DNA of 11,000 nt from Acanthamoeba sp. SK_2022b (taxonomy: Eukaryota; Discosea; Longamoebia; Acanthamoebidae): the NCBI GenBank assembly GCA_027943245.1, contig JANDJZ010001105.1, forward strand, positions 1-11,000, in the 5' to 3' direction. The notes beneath the pieces were generated by a model, which had not been told where the DNA came from, made no database searches, and was given only the letters and a program-made list of their open reading frames with translations. Each line of letters opens with the position of its first letter. Position 1 is the first letter of the stretch. This document shows positions 1-7,735 of this stretch, one piece after another. The position numbers were made by a program, and so were the translations under genes.

Positions 1-470
1 TGTTGTGGTGGTGTTGTGGTGATGGTGGTGGCGTAGTGTTGTAGTGGTTACCACCCTAACACCACATCATCACCACAACGCCACCACCACATCACTACCA
101 CGTCACCACCACGTCACCACCACTCCACCACCACAACATCACCACAACACCACCACAACACCAACAACACCACCACAACATCACTACAACATCACTACAA
201 CATCACCACAAAACACACCAGCACAACACCACAACACTACAACACCACACAACATCACCACAACTTCACCACAACAACACATCAACACCACAACACCATC
301 ATAACATCACCATACCATTACCACACAACCACACCACCCCAACTCAACTACATCACCACACCACAACATAACCAGCACAACACCACCACAACATCACATC
401 ACCATACCAAGCACCACAACACCACAACACCACCACACCACACAACAACAACACAACACCACCACCACCA
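1..470. repeat. GT-rich to CA-rich low-complexity block
   Basis: The first 43 bases are G/T only on the + strand apart from scattered A or C. At 44-54 the polarity switches through GTGGT-T-ACCAC, and 55-470 is an A/C-rich field built from CAACACCAC, CATCACCA and similar words. No gene is seen. Reading frames are open here because the A/C strand almost lacks T, so stop codons cannot form; the implied His/Thr/Pro/Gln peptides are a composition artefact. Confidence 0.9.
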
Positions 471-515
471 TTGGAGTGGAGGTGTTGTGGTGTTGTGGTG
501 CTTGGTATGGTGATG
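397..515. repeat. 35-bp perfect inverted repeat across a polarity switch
   Basis: The arm at 397-431 is the exact reverse complement of 481-515 (contains CTTGGTATGGTGATG), with a 49-bp spacer. The A/C to G/T strand change falls within the spacer. The arms are long and non-uniform enough that the shared low-complexity composition does not explain the match. Confidence 0.8.
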
Positions 516-1013
516 ATGGTGTGGTGATGTTGTGGTTATTTTGTGATTGTGATGTTGCAGTTGTGGTGTTGTGGTGATGGTGGTGTGGTGATGGTGTTGT
601 GCTGTTGTGATAGTGTAGTGTTGTTGTGGTGGTGCTATGGTGGTGCTGTGGGGTTGCCGTTGTGGTGTTGTGGTGTCGAGGTGTTGGATGGTGATGCAGA
701 GATGTGGTTGTGGTGATGTTTAAGGTGTTGTTGTTGTGATGAGGTTTAGTGTGGAAATGGTGTAGGATAATGTTGTGGTGTTGTGGTATGCTGATGTGGT
801 GTTTTTGGAGTGGAGGTGTTGTGGTGTTGTGGTGCTTGGTATGGTGATGATGGTGTGGTGATGTTGTGGTGTTATGCTGGTTATGTTGTGGTGTGGTGAT
901 GTTGTTGGGGTGGTGTGGTTGTGTGGTGATGGTATGGTGATGTTATGATGGTGTGGTGATGGTGTGATTATTTGAAGTTGTGGAGTTGTGGTGGTGATGT
1001 AGTGTTTTTGGAT
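471..1013. repeat. GT-rich low-complexity block with a 66-bp direct repeat
   Basis: The + strand is G/T-rich throughout. Bases 471-536 are repeated identically at 805-870, a 334-bp offset. This shows a segmental duplication inside the field rather than slippage of a short unit. No gene is seen. Confidence 0.85.
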
Positions 1014-1064
1014 ACAACACCTCCACTCCAAAAACACTACATCAGCATACCACAACACCACAAC
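772..1064. repeat. 51-bp inverted repeat with an internal 18-bp hairpin
   Basis: Arms 772-822 and 1014-1064 are reverse complements with one mismatch in 51. Around the right arm, 995-1012 pairs perfectly with 1027-1044 (18 bp, 14-nt loop; stem core GATGTAGTGTTTTTGGA). The G/T to A/C switch lies in this hairpin, so the same word occurs three times in alternating orientation. Confidence 0.85.
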
Positions 1065-1224
1065 TCCACCACGACAACAACACTACCACAACAACACCAC
1101 AACATCACCACAACATCACAACACAGCACACCACAACACCACAATCACCACCACTCACCACCACCACAACATCACACTACACCACCACAACACCACACTA
1201 CATCACACTACATCACACCACTCC
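1014..1224. repeat. CA-rich low-complexity block
   Basis: A/C-rich + strand made of CAACACCAC and CATCACCA words. It ends at the near-palindrome CCACTCCTAGGTAGTGG (about 1217-1233), where polarity returns to G/T. No gene is seen. Confidence 0.85.
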
Positions 1225-2610
1225 TAGGTAGTGGTGGTGGTGTTGTGTTGTGGTGATGTGGCGGTAGGGTGATGTGGCGGTGTTGTGGTGGTGTTGTGGT
1301 GATGTTGTGGGGTGTTGTGGTGATGTTGTGGTGATGGCATGGTGTTGTGGTGATGATGTGGGTGTTGTGGTGTGGTGGTGTGCTGTAGTTGTGGTGCGGT
1401 GTATTGGTTGTGCTGTTGGCGTTGTGGCGTTGTGGTGGTGATGTTGTGGAGATGTAGTGGTGATGTAGTGGTGATGTGGTGTTGTAGTGTTGTGGTGATG
1501 GTGTGATGCTGTAGTGTTTGTTGTTGTGGGAATGTTTTGTTTATGTTGTGGTAATGTTGTGGTTTAATGCTGTGGTGATGTTGAGTGGACTGTGGTGGTG
1601 ATTGTAGTGATGGTGTGTGCTGGTGATGGTTTTGTGGCGGTGTTGTGGCGGTGATGTTGTGGTGTGCCATTGTGGTGCTGGTGTTGTGGTGCTGATGTGC
1701 TGTGGTGTCATGTTGTGCAGATGGTGTGGTGTTGGTATTGGGGTGATGTTGTGATGGTGTGGTGATGTTTTGGTGGTGTTGTGGTGGTGTGGTGATGTTG
1801 TGCTGATGGTGTGGTGTGGTAGTGTTGTAGGTGGTGGTGTGGTGATGGTGTTGTGGTGTTGTGGTGTGAGGTGATGTTATGGTGTTGTGGTGGTTGTATG
1901 GTGGTGATGTTGTGGTGGTGTTGTGGTGTCTTGGTTTTGGTGGTGGCGCTGTGGTAATGCGTTGGTGATGTGGTACTGTGGTGGTGTTGATGGTGACGGT
2001 GTTGTGGTTGTGGTTGTGGTTGTGGTTGTGGTTGTGGTTGTGGTTGTGGTTGTGGTTGTGGTTGTGGTTGTGGTTGTGGTTGTGGTTGTGGTTGTGGTTG
2101 TGGTTGTGGTTGTGGTTGTGGTTGTGGTTGTGGTTGTGGTTGTGGTTGTGGTTGTGGTGATGTTGTAGTGTTGTTGTGGTGTGGTGCTGATGTGGTGGTT
2201 TTATGGAGTTGTGGTGGTGTTGTGATGTTGTGGTGGTGTTGTGATGTTGTGGTGTTGTGGTGGTTTTGTTGTGGTATTGTTGTGGTGCTGTTATGGTGGT
2301 GGTGTAGTAGTGGTGTTGTGGTGGTGTTGTGGTGATGTGGTTGTGGTAGTGGTTTTGTGGTGGTGTGTTGTTGTGATGTTGTGATGTGTGATGTTGTGCT
2401 GTGTGCTGTGGTGGTTTTGTGGTGGTGTGGTGATGTTGTGGTGGTGTGGTGATGTGATGATGATGTTGTGTTGGTGTGGTGGTGATGTGGTGCTGTGGTG
2501 TTGATGTTGTAGTTGCGTTGGTGTTGTGATGTCGTTGTGGTGTAATGGTGGGGACATGGTGGTGGTGATGTGGTGTTGGGTTGTTGTGATGATGAGGTTG
2601 TTGCGGTGGT
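1225..2610. repeat. Long GT-rich low-complexity block
   Basis: About 1.4 kb of G/T-rich + strand made of GTTGTGGTG, GTGATGTTG and related words, with the perfect hexanucleotide array at 2002-2157 in the middle. The complementary strand is open across 1224-2687 in one frame and nearly so in a second, as expected when a strand lacks T. I find no codon structure, conserved domain or start context that supports a protein. Confidence 0.85.
2002..2157 (+). repeat. (TTGTGG)26 perfect hexanucleotide microsatellite
   Basis: Twenty-six uninterrupted copies of TTGTGG (156 bp) end in GTGGTGATG. The flanking G/T field is degenerate, so this perfect tract is a recent or actively homogenised expansion. The + strand has paired G runs every six bases, enough in principle for two-layer G-quadruplexes. 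The unit is not a standard TTAGGG-type telomere repeat. Confidence 0.97.
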
Positions 2611-3068
2611 GACCACAACAACACCAACCACAACACCACCATTACACCACCACACCACCACAACAACATCACCACAACATCACACACATCACTACAACAT
2701 CACCACAACAACCACACCACCACACCACTACCACACAACCACTACAACACCATCACCACCACATCACCACACCACATCGCAACACCATCACAATAACACT
2801 ACAACACCATCACCACATCACACACCATCACAACAACAGCAGCACCACACCACACCATCACCACAACAGCACCACACCACCACACCATCGTCACAACACC
2901 ACAACAACATCACAACACCACCGCAACACCATCACAACATCATCACCACACCATCACAACACCACCACAACACCATCAGCATCACCAAACTGTCACCACA
3001 ACACCGCCACCAACAACAAACACCACAGCATAAACACAACACCATAACCACACCACCACAACTAAAAC
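2606..3068. repeat. CA-rich block entered through a GTGGT-G-ACCAC palindrome
   Basis: At 2606-2616 the polarity turns from G/T to A/C in GTGGT-G-ACCAC, nearly the same motif as at 44-54. The A/C field (CACCACAAC, CATCACAAC words) runs to about 3068. The + strand open frame is a composition artefact; no gene is called. Confidence 0.85.
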
Positions 3069-3446
3069 AACAGTCCTTGTTCAGTTGAACTAACATTTTA
3101 GACAATGTATAGTAATGGTGTTGTGGTGGTGTTATGGTGTTGTAGTGGTAGTGTTGGGTGGTGTTGTGTAGTGGTGGTGTTGTGGTGTTGTGGTGTGGTG
3201 TTGTGGTGGTGTTGTTATAATGGTGTTGTGGTAGTGATGTGGAGGTGTTGTGGTGGTGATGTGGTGGTGTGGTGGTGGTGTTGTAATGGTAATGGTGTGC
3301 TGTTGTGGTGATGGTGCTCATTTGGGTGTGGTGGTGTTGTGGTGATGTGGCGATGTTGTTGGTGTGGTGGTGTTGTGGAGTTGATTGATTTGGGGTTGTG
3401 GTGGTGCTGTGGTGTTGTGGTGGTGTTGTGGTGTTGTGGTAGTGTT
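3069..3446. repeat. Short unique island then GT-rich block
   Basis: 3069-3109 is a 41-bp stretch of ordinary composition containing TTCAGTTGAACTAA. It separates the A/C field from a new G/T-rich field (3110-3446), which ends where the LTR-like unit is inserted. Confidence 0.8.
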
Positions 3447-3672
3447 TGTTGTGATGTACGCTTTGTGGTGAAGAGTAAAGTGTGAAGTGAGAGAGAACAG
3501 GGGTTCTCTCTGGTTTTATTACTGCTGAATAGAGTGTTGTAGACAGTTGTACTACAACATAACTCCTAAACTTAAGGCATGCCTTAATGTGCTAGGAGCT
3601 CATTAAGTCCTACCTCATTTGGTGTTCCAGAGTGACTGTTGATTAGAGTACCTTATTAGGTAACTCACAACA
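3447..3672 (-). mobile_element. Solo LTR-like unit, left copy (226 bp)
   Basis: The unit has TGTTGTG...CACAACA ends, i.e. the TG...CA termini of LTR retrotransposons, and is reverse-complementary to 5262-5487 with 221 of 226 positions identical by my count. The orientation is taken as - because AATAAA reads on that strand in both copies or nearly so (here TAATAAAAC). Internal features are a 9-bp hairpin AGAGAGAAC/GTTCTCTCT and the 16-bp palindrome TTAAGGCATGCCTTAA. Flanks are GTGTT on the left and ATTAC on the right, so this copy has no target-site duplication by itself. No coding region adjoins it, hence solo LTR. A terminal repeat of a DNA transposon is a weaker alternative. Confidence 0.72.
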
Positions 3673-3675
3673 ATT

Positions 3676-3787
3676 ACAACACCACCACAACACCACCTCA
3701 TCACCACAACACCACCACAACACCACCTCATCACCACAACACCACCACAACACCACCTCATCACCACAACACCACCACAACACCACC
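3676..3787. repeat. 30-bp minisatellite, about 3.7 copies
   Basis: The unit ACCACCACAACACCACCTCA plus TCACCACAAC repeats exactly at 3681, 3711, 3741 and 3771 (partial). The repeats are directly adjacent without spacers. Degenerate A/C-rich sequence continues to about 3882. Confidence 0.93.
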
Positions 3788-3882
3788 ACAAACACCATAA
3801 CAGCACAACCTTGCAACACCATGCAACATTACCCACAACATGACCCACAACAGGACCCTACATCACCCACAACATCATCAAC

Positions 3883-4780
3883 ATAAATATAGCAAAACTC
3901 TGCCTGCCCACAGAGTCAACCCTTGTGGGCAATCCTCATAAAGGATGCCCCTGTTGCCACCTTCCATCCAGGGGCAACAGAGATACAGATGACTCCAAAT
4001 GTCCTCACTCACAATAAACTCCATGGTTGATGCTATGCTCAACAACTGCTGTTATATTGCTTGCTTGGAGTCATACAAACAGGAGTTGGTCAGAGACCAG
4101 ATCCTAGAATGAGGGTGGATGCACCAACCTTGGTGACCTCCACTGCATGGAGGTAATGATCCACAGTGCCACTGTGCCAACTGCCAATTGCCATCAGGGT
4201 TGACAGTTACTCAAACTTGCCTGACCTTGCTGGACTTGCTCCAGGCCATTGAGTGGATGGGCAGGGGCCCATTTGACCTGCTGGGGTACAGCTCATCAGC
4301 CTGGTCTCACGCACAATCTGCAGGACCATTGGGCTTGCACCAATGTCCTGCCACATGACTCAAGGTGAACCCATGTATATTCTGTACATCCACAGATGTC
4401 ACTTTTCACCATCATACCTTTTTCATCACAAATCAACAAGGTGAGCATTGGCCTGATGCTCATTGGTTCAACCACCACAGCCCAGATGTACTTGACCCAA
4501 AGGGCATCTATATAGCTCTGCACCCACAAGAGAAGTGTGAACTGATGCACAACGATTCTTCCACTCCAGCCCAGAGATGTGCATATTTTAGGTGAAATAC
4601 CAGGTGTTCAGATGAAATTTCACTTTACGCACAGATCTTTACCAGATTTGAGCTGAACAAGTCCAAAACAGGCATGTCGACACAAAATCACTCAGACCTG
4701 ATGCGCATTGGTACCAACTCTTTAAAGAGGTTTGTGAAAAACTGGTTCTTCTTGTTATGTGTTTTTACTCAAGATTTTCT
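3883..4780. other. CpG-starved unique region, no gene, hairpin-rich
   Basis: About 900 bp of normal-complexity DNA. Open frames are under 90 codons on both strands and resemble no family I know. I count only five CpG dinucleotides, and none before about 4310, while TpG and CpA are abundant. Many short perfect inverted repeats follow one another between 3905 and 4462. It reads like old, methylated, decayed repeat DNA. I cannot name a parent element. Confidence 0.6.
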
Positions 4781-5261
4781 CACCACCACAACACTACACC
4801 ACACCACCACAGCATCACCACAACACCACCACCACAACACTACACCATCATCACAACACCACCACCACAACATCACCATAACATCACCCAACATTACAGA
4901 CTACAGCACCACAATAAAATCACACCACCACCACCTGACCACCACCACCTGACCACCACCACAACATCACCCCAACACTACACCACACCACCACAGCATC
5001 ACCACAACACTACCACCACAACACTACACCACCACACCACCACAGCCTCACCACAACACTACCACCACAACACTACACCACCACACCACACCAGCATCAC
5101 CACAACACTACACCATCATCACAACACCACCACACATCACCAGCACAACACAACAACACCATCACCTCATCATCACACCACCACACCACCAAAACAGCAA
5201 CATCACCACACCACCATAACAGCACCCCACCACCACCACCATAACACCACCACCACAACAC
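4781..5261. repeat. CA-rich minisatellite with a 46-49 bp higher-order unit
   Basis: A/C-rich + strand. The word ACACTACACC recurs at 4791, 4837, 4975, 5021, 5070 and 5105, with spacings of 46, 46 and 49 bp where the unit is intact. The open + strand frames are T-depletion artefacts. Confidence 0.8.
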
Positions 5262-5487
5262 TGTTGTGAGTTACCTAATAAGGTACTCTGATCAACAGTC
5301 ACTCTGGAACACCAAATGAGGTAGGACTTAATGAGCTCATAGCACATTAAGGCATGCCTTAAGTTTAGGAGTTATGTTGTAGTACAACTGTCTACAACAA
5401 TATATTCAGCAGCAATAAAACCAGAGAGAACCCCTGTTCTCTCTCACTTCACACTTTACTCTTCACCACAAAGCGTACATCACAACA
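5262..5487 (+). mobile_element. Solo LTR-like unit, right copy (226 bp)
   Basis: The inverted partner of the unit at 3447-3672, with the same length and the same TG...CA ends (TGTTGTG and CACAACA). On this strand TATATT at about 5401 and AATAAA at 5414-5419 sit where an LTR could place its promoter or polyadenylation signals. Flanks are AACAC on the left and GTAAT on the right. Read in element orientation, these are the same two pentamers as at the left copy, but in exchanged positions. Confidence 0.72.
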
Positions 5488-5795
5488 GTAATGAGGTGGT
5501 GTTGTGGTGGTGTTGTGGGGATTGTGTTGTGATGTTGTGGTGGTGGTGTGGTGATGGGATGGTGATGTGGTGGTGTTGTGGTGGTGGTGTGGTGATGTGG
5601 TGGTGGTGTGGTGATGTGGTGGTGGTGTGGTTTTGGGGTGATTTTGTGGTGATTTTGTGGGATGTTGTGGTGTTGAGGTATGTGGTGTTGGTGTGGTGTT
5701 GTGGTGGTGGTGTAGTGGTGTTGCACTGTTTTTGTGGTGATGTTGTGGTGGTGCCATTGTGGTGGTGTTGTGGTGATGTTGTGGTGGGGTTGGTG
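5488..5795. repeat. GT-rich low-complexity block
   Basis: G/T-rich + strand (GTGGTGGTGTGGTGATG words) immediately outside the right LTR-like unit. The polarity is opposite to the A/C-rich DNA on the inner side of that unit. No gene is seen; several overlapping open frames on both strands are composition artefacts. Confidence 0.85.
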
Positions 5796-6546
5796 AGAAA
5801 GTAGTTGTTGTGTGCAGCAGCAACAATGTAGATGTTGCAACCTAGCTTCACAAACAATGAGCTTGCAAATCATGGTGATGGCACTGGAGGTCAAAGGTTA
5901 GCCACTGGCAGAACAAAACGGCAGGCCTGGGGCTCTGCCATGCTGCTATAGGAAGTGCCACAGCAGACAAACAGGGCACCATGGTGCTGCCACTGGCTCA
6001 ATGAAAATCTCTTCTTCAAGGCTACATCCCACCTGTCGACTTTGGACGTGTGGATGACACCCACAACAGACCACGATCAGGCGACCATGTTGCATCGCCA
6101 ACGCACAAGGCAGCCAGCTCCAAAGCACATGGTTCAAAGGCCCAAGGCTACCAGCAGCGTCGCACAGCCAAAATGTGCCTGCTGCCATACCACATGGAAC
6201 GGGTCATGCTGGAAGTCCCACTTCTTGCAAGCCTAGCGCTCCTGCAGCAGCTCATCATGTAGCTCAGCCAGAAGCTTGACTCCCTCTGCAGGTTGAGCTG
6301 CGGTCCCCATGGAGGCCACCTGGCACTTGAGAGCATACAGCTCCAGCACCAGTTGTATGACACCACCTGTTGGAGCAGGTGTGCTGTTGTAACGCCTCCT
6401 CCTTCCTCAACAGGCTCGCCATGTCCACTACCCTCCAGACTGTCCAGTGCCTTGAGAGTCTGGGCTGTAACAGCTTGATTTCGCCCATAAGGCCACCACA
6501 AAGTGGTGGTGATGTGGTGGTAGTTATTGTTTGGAGTGGGGAGTTA
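5796..6546. other. CpG-poor unique region ending in the transposon insertion site
   Basis: Normal-complexity DNA with no complete gene. It includes the perfect palindrome GCACCATGGTGC (5976-5987) and ends with a 7-bp hairpin CCACCAC/GTGGTGG (6493-6509), where a short G/T-rich run starts. The TA at 6545-6546 is the left half of the target-site duplication of the neighbouring transposon. Confidence 0.6.
6233..6474 (-). pseudogene. Possible frameshifted coding remnant, function unknown
   Basis: Two adjoining - strand stretches look protein-like but lie in different frames. One (about 6474-6361) encodes AVTAQTLKALDSLEG and ends LLQQVV. The other (6358-6236) begins IQLVLELYALKCQVAS, continues to an amphipathic LLAELHDELLQER, and stops at TAG 6235-6233. 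Joining them needs one frame change. Neither has a credible start or recognisable domain. This may be chance openness in a stop-poor stretch, so it is offered only as a possible helical, coiled-coil-like relic. Confidence 0.2.
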
Positions 6547-6577
6547 TTCCTGTTCTCGGCAAACCGTGTCCACCCAC
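6547..6577 (+). repeat. Left terminal inverted repeat of the transposon
   Basis: Begins TTCCTGTTCT and ends GTCCACCCAC. It matches the reverse complement of 8790-8820 at 30 of 31 positions (the single difference is C here versus T at position 11). Similarity stops sharply after 6577. It lies 97 bp before the transposase ATG. Confidence 0.95.
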
Positions 6578-6674
6578 AGCTTCGGCAGATAGCTGAAAGA
6601 GACCTAAGAAAAAAAAAATAGGCCCCAAAAGACGTATTCTTGCTGGCAAACGTCAGAACCCACCTACGTTGTCG

Positions 6675-7721
6675 ATGAAGCGGATCGAAAAGGGGGGCAG
6701 GCCCACCCTGCGTAAGGTGAACTCAGGAAAGTGGCGACAAGCTGGTGTTGCTGATGTGCTACTGTGGCGGGTGATTGAAAGTAAAATGGGGAGCCACCCT
6801 GAGATGATGAACCAGCAGTTGGCCGACAACTTGCAATGCTCACGATCTCTGATCAAGAAGGTCAAGAGGCGGTTGAAGGTGGGGGAATGTGGCCCATGGG
6901 AGCATGGGTCAGGAGCGAAGCAGAAGATGGAGGAACACCACATCGAACTGATGGTGGCGTTGGTGGAGATGAAGGATGGAGCAAAAGGAAATACAATTTT
7001 GGATGTCCAGAACAGTGTTGAAGAGTGGATGGGCAAGCGCTGGGGCTACAGCACAATCAATTGAGTTCTAAATCAAGAGCATTCCCGACAGAAAGCGACA
7101 TTTGAGGACCCACGAAAATGGCTGCCAGTGAACTGTGACCTCTATGAGAACTTCCTGCTGTGGCGCGTGACTGTCCTGTTGGAGCGCCACTTCCGGGTCA
7201 AGGTCTTCGACGAGGCAAGGGTGGACCGCACCCATCTTGGAAATCTGATCATCTGGTCCCGGCGAGGCCAACGACCACTTCGGGAGCGCTACCGTCGAGA
7301 CATCATTGTGGAAAGCTGGACAGTGACAGTCCTTACACTGCTCGATGACGACTTCCCTCTGCTCTTCACCCTCACACCACACTCGAGCAACAGCGAAAAA
7401 TTCATCGATTTTATTTCTTTTATTCTCCCATTTATTCACAATGGCGACATCATTCTTGGGGACAACTGCTCCTTCCACCAGCGCGGATGGGCGAGCACGA
7501 CAGCACAAAGCATGATCGAAGAAGTGGGTGGAGAGTACAAGCTTCTGCCGAAGTACTCCCCCGAGTTCAGCCCAGCAGAGAAGGTCTTTTCCTATCTCAA
7601 AACTCTCCTCCGCACATCTTTCCATGCGACCGACAATCTTCTGGAGGCGATTGTATCAATCCTTGGCAAAGTCACCATGCCCCGAATGCTTGGCTGGTAT
7701 GAGTCCTGCGGATGGCTATAA
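6675..7721 (+). pseudogene. Tc1/mariner-like DDE transposase interrupted by one TGA
   Basis: The 348-codon frame starts at the first ATG (6675); a TTG at 6669 is upstream in frame but is no eukaryotic start. Residues 40-70 form a helix-turn-helix (HPEMMNQQLADNLQCSRS, then a basic helix). Residues 105-133 look like the second helix-turn-helix of a paired-type DNA-binding region. The RNase H-like catalytic core shows D179 (VFDEARVD), D263 (ILGDNCSFH) and E302 (LPKYSPEFSPAEKVFSYLK), with 38 residues between the second and third acids. The enzyme would bind the terminal repeats and cut and paste the element at TA. The only break is TGA at 7062-7064 (codon 130), between STIN and VLNQ; the frame then continues with family-like sequence. 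The likely origin is CGA to TGA. Alternatives are readthrough or a sequencing error. No splice removes it. Confidence 0.9.
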
Positions 7722-7735
7722 TAAATCAATTTATT
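7720..7735. terminator. Shared bidirectional polyadenylation signal
   Basis: AATAAATCAATTTATT is symmetric except for the central CA. AATAAA at 7720-7725 serves the transposase and overlaps its TAA stop (7719-7721). TTTATT at 7730-7735 gives AATAAA on the - strand and overlaps the TAA stop of the opposing gene (7733-7731). Only nine bases separate the two reading frames. Confidence 0.7.

Noticed and set aside
2002..2157. Telomere or interstitial telomere tract
   Set aside because: TTGTGG is not a telomere repeat I can support, it is internal, and no telomere-type sequence is near it.
1923..2168. Poly-Val and Leu-Trp repeat peptides on the + strand
   Set aside because: Direct translations of the TTGTGG hexanucleotide array in two frames.
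1224..2687. A 487-codon - strand frame and a 317-codon overlapping one (1708-2661), rich in His, Thr, Pro, Asn, Gln
   Set aside because: The A/C-rich strand almost lacks T, so stops cannot occur and several frames are open together. There is no domain, codon bias or start context.
3676..3787. CRISPR-like array
   Set aside because: The 30-bp units are contiguous with no spacers, and the context is eukaryotic.
4296..4595. Overlapping 84- and 76-codon frames on opposite strands
   Set aside because: No recognisable domain, CpG-depleted DNA and mutual overlap; chance open frames are the likelier reading.
4757..5269. A 170-codon His/Thr/Pro-rich + strand frame, and similar frames at 44-304, 972-1256, 2570-3088 and 5449-5894
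   Set aside because: Same composition artefact of CA-rich repeats; overlapping frames are equally open.
3447..5487. A single DNA transposon with 226-bp terminal inverted repeats
   Set aside because: The outer flanks (GTGTT and GTAAT) do not match, no transposase lies inside, and the ends have LTR form; swapped duplications explain the data better.
6129..6143. tRNA B-box-like GGTTCAAAGG
   Set aside because: It does not complete the B-box consensus and no cloverleaf or A-box can be drawn around it.
6669..6674. TTG as transposase start, and likewise TTG at 8708 for the SAM-like gene
   Set aside because: Non-ATG starts are not expected in a nuclear gene; in-frame ATG codons follow at 6675 and 8681.
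7065..7091. A GT...AG intron that might remove the transposase stop
   Set aside because: The TGA lies immediately before the GT, so it would remain in the exon.
7068..7625. A 185-codon - strand frame opposite the transposase
   Set aside because: Antisense shadow of the catalytic core, which has clear D, D and E motifs on the + strand.
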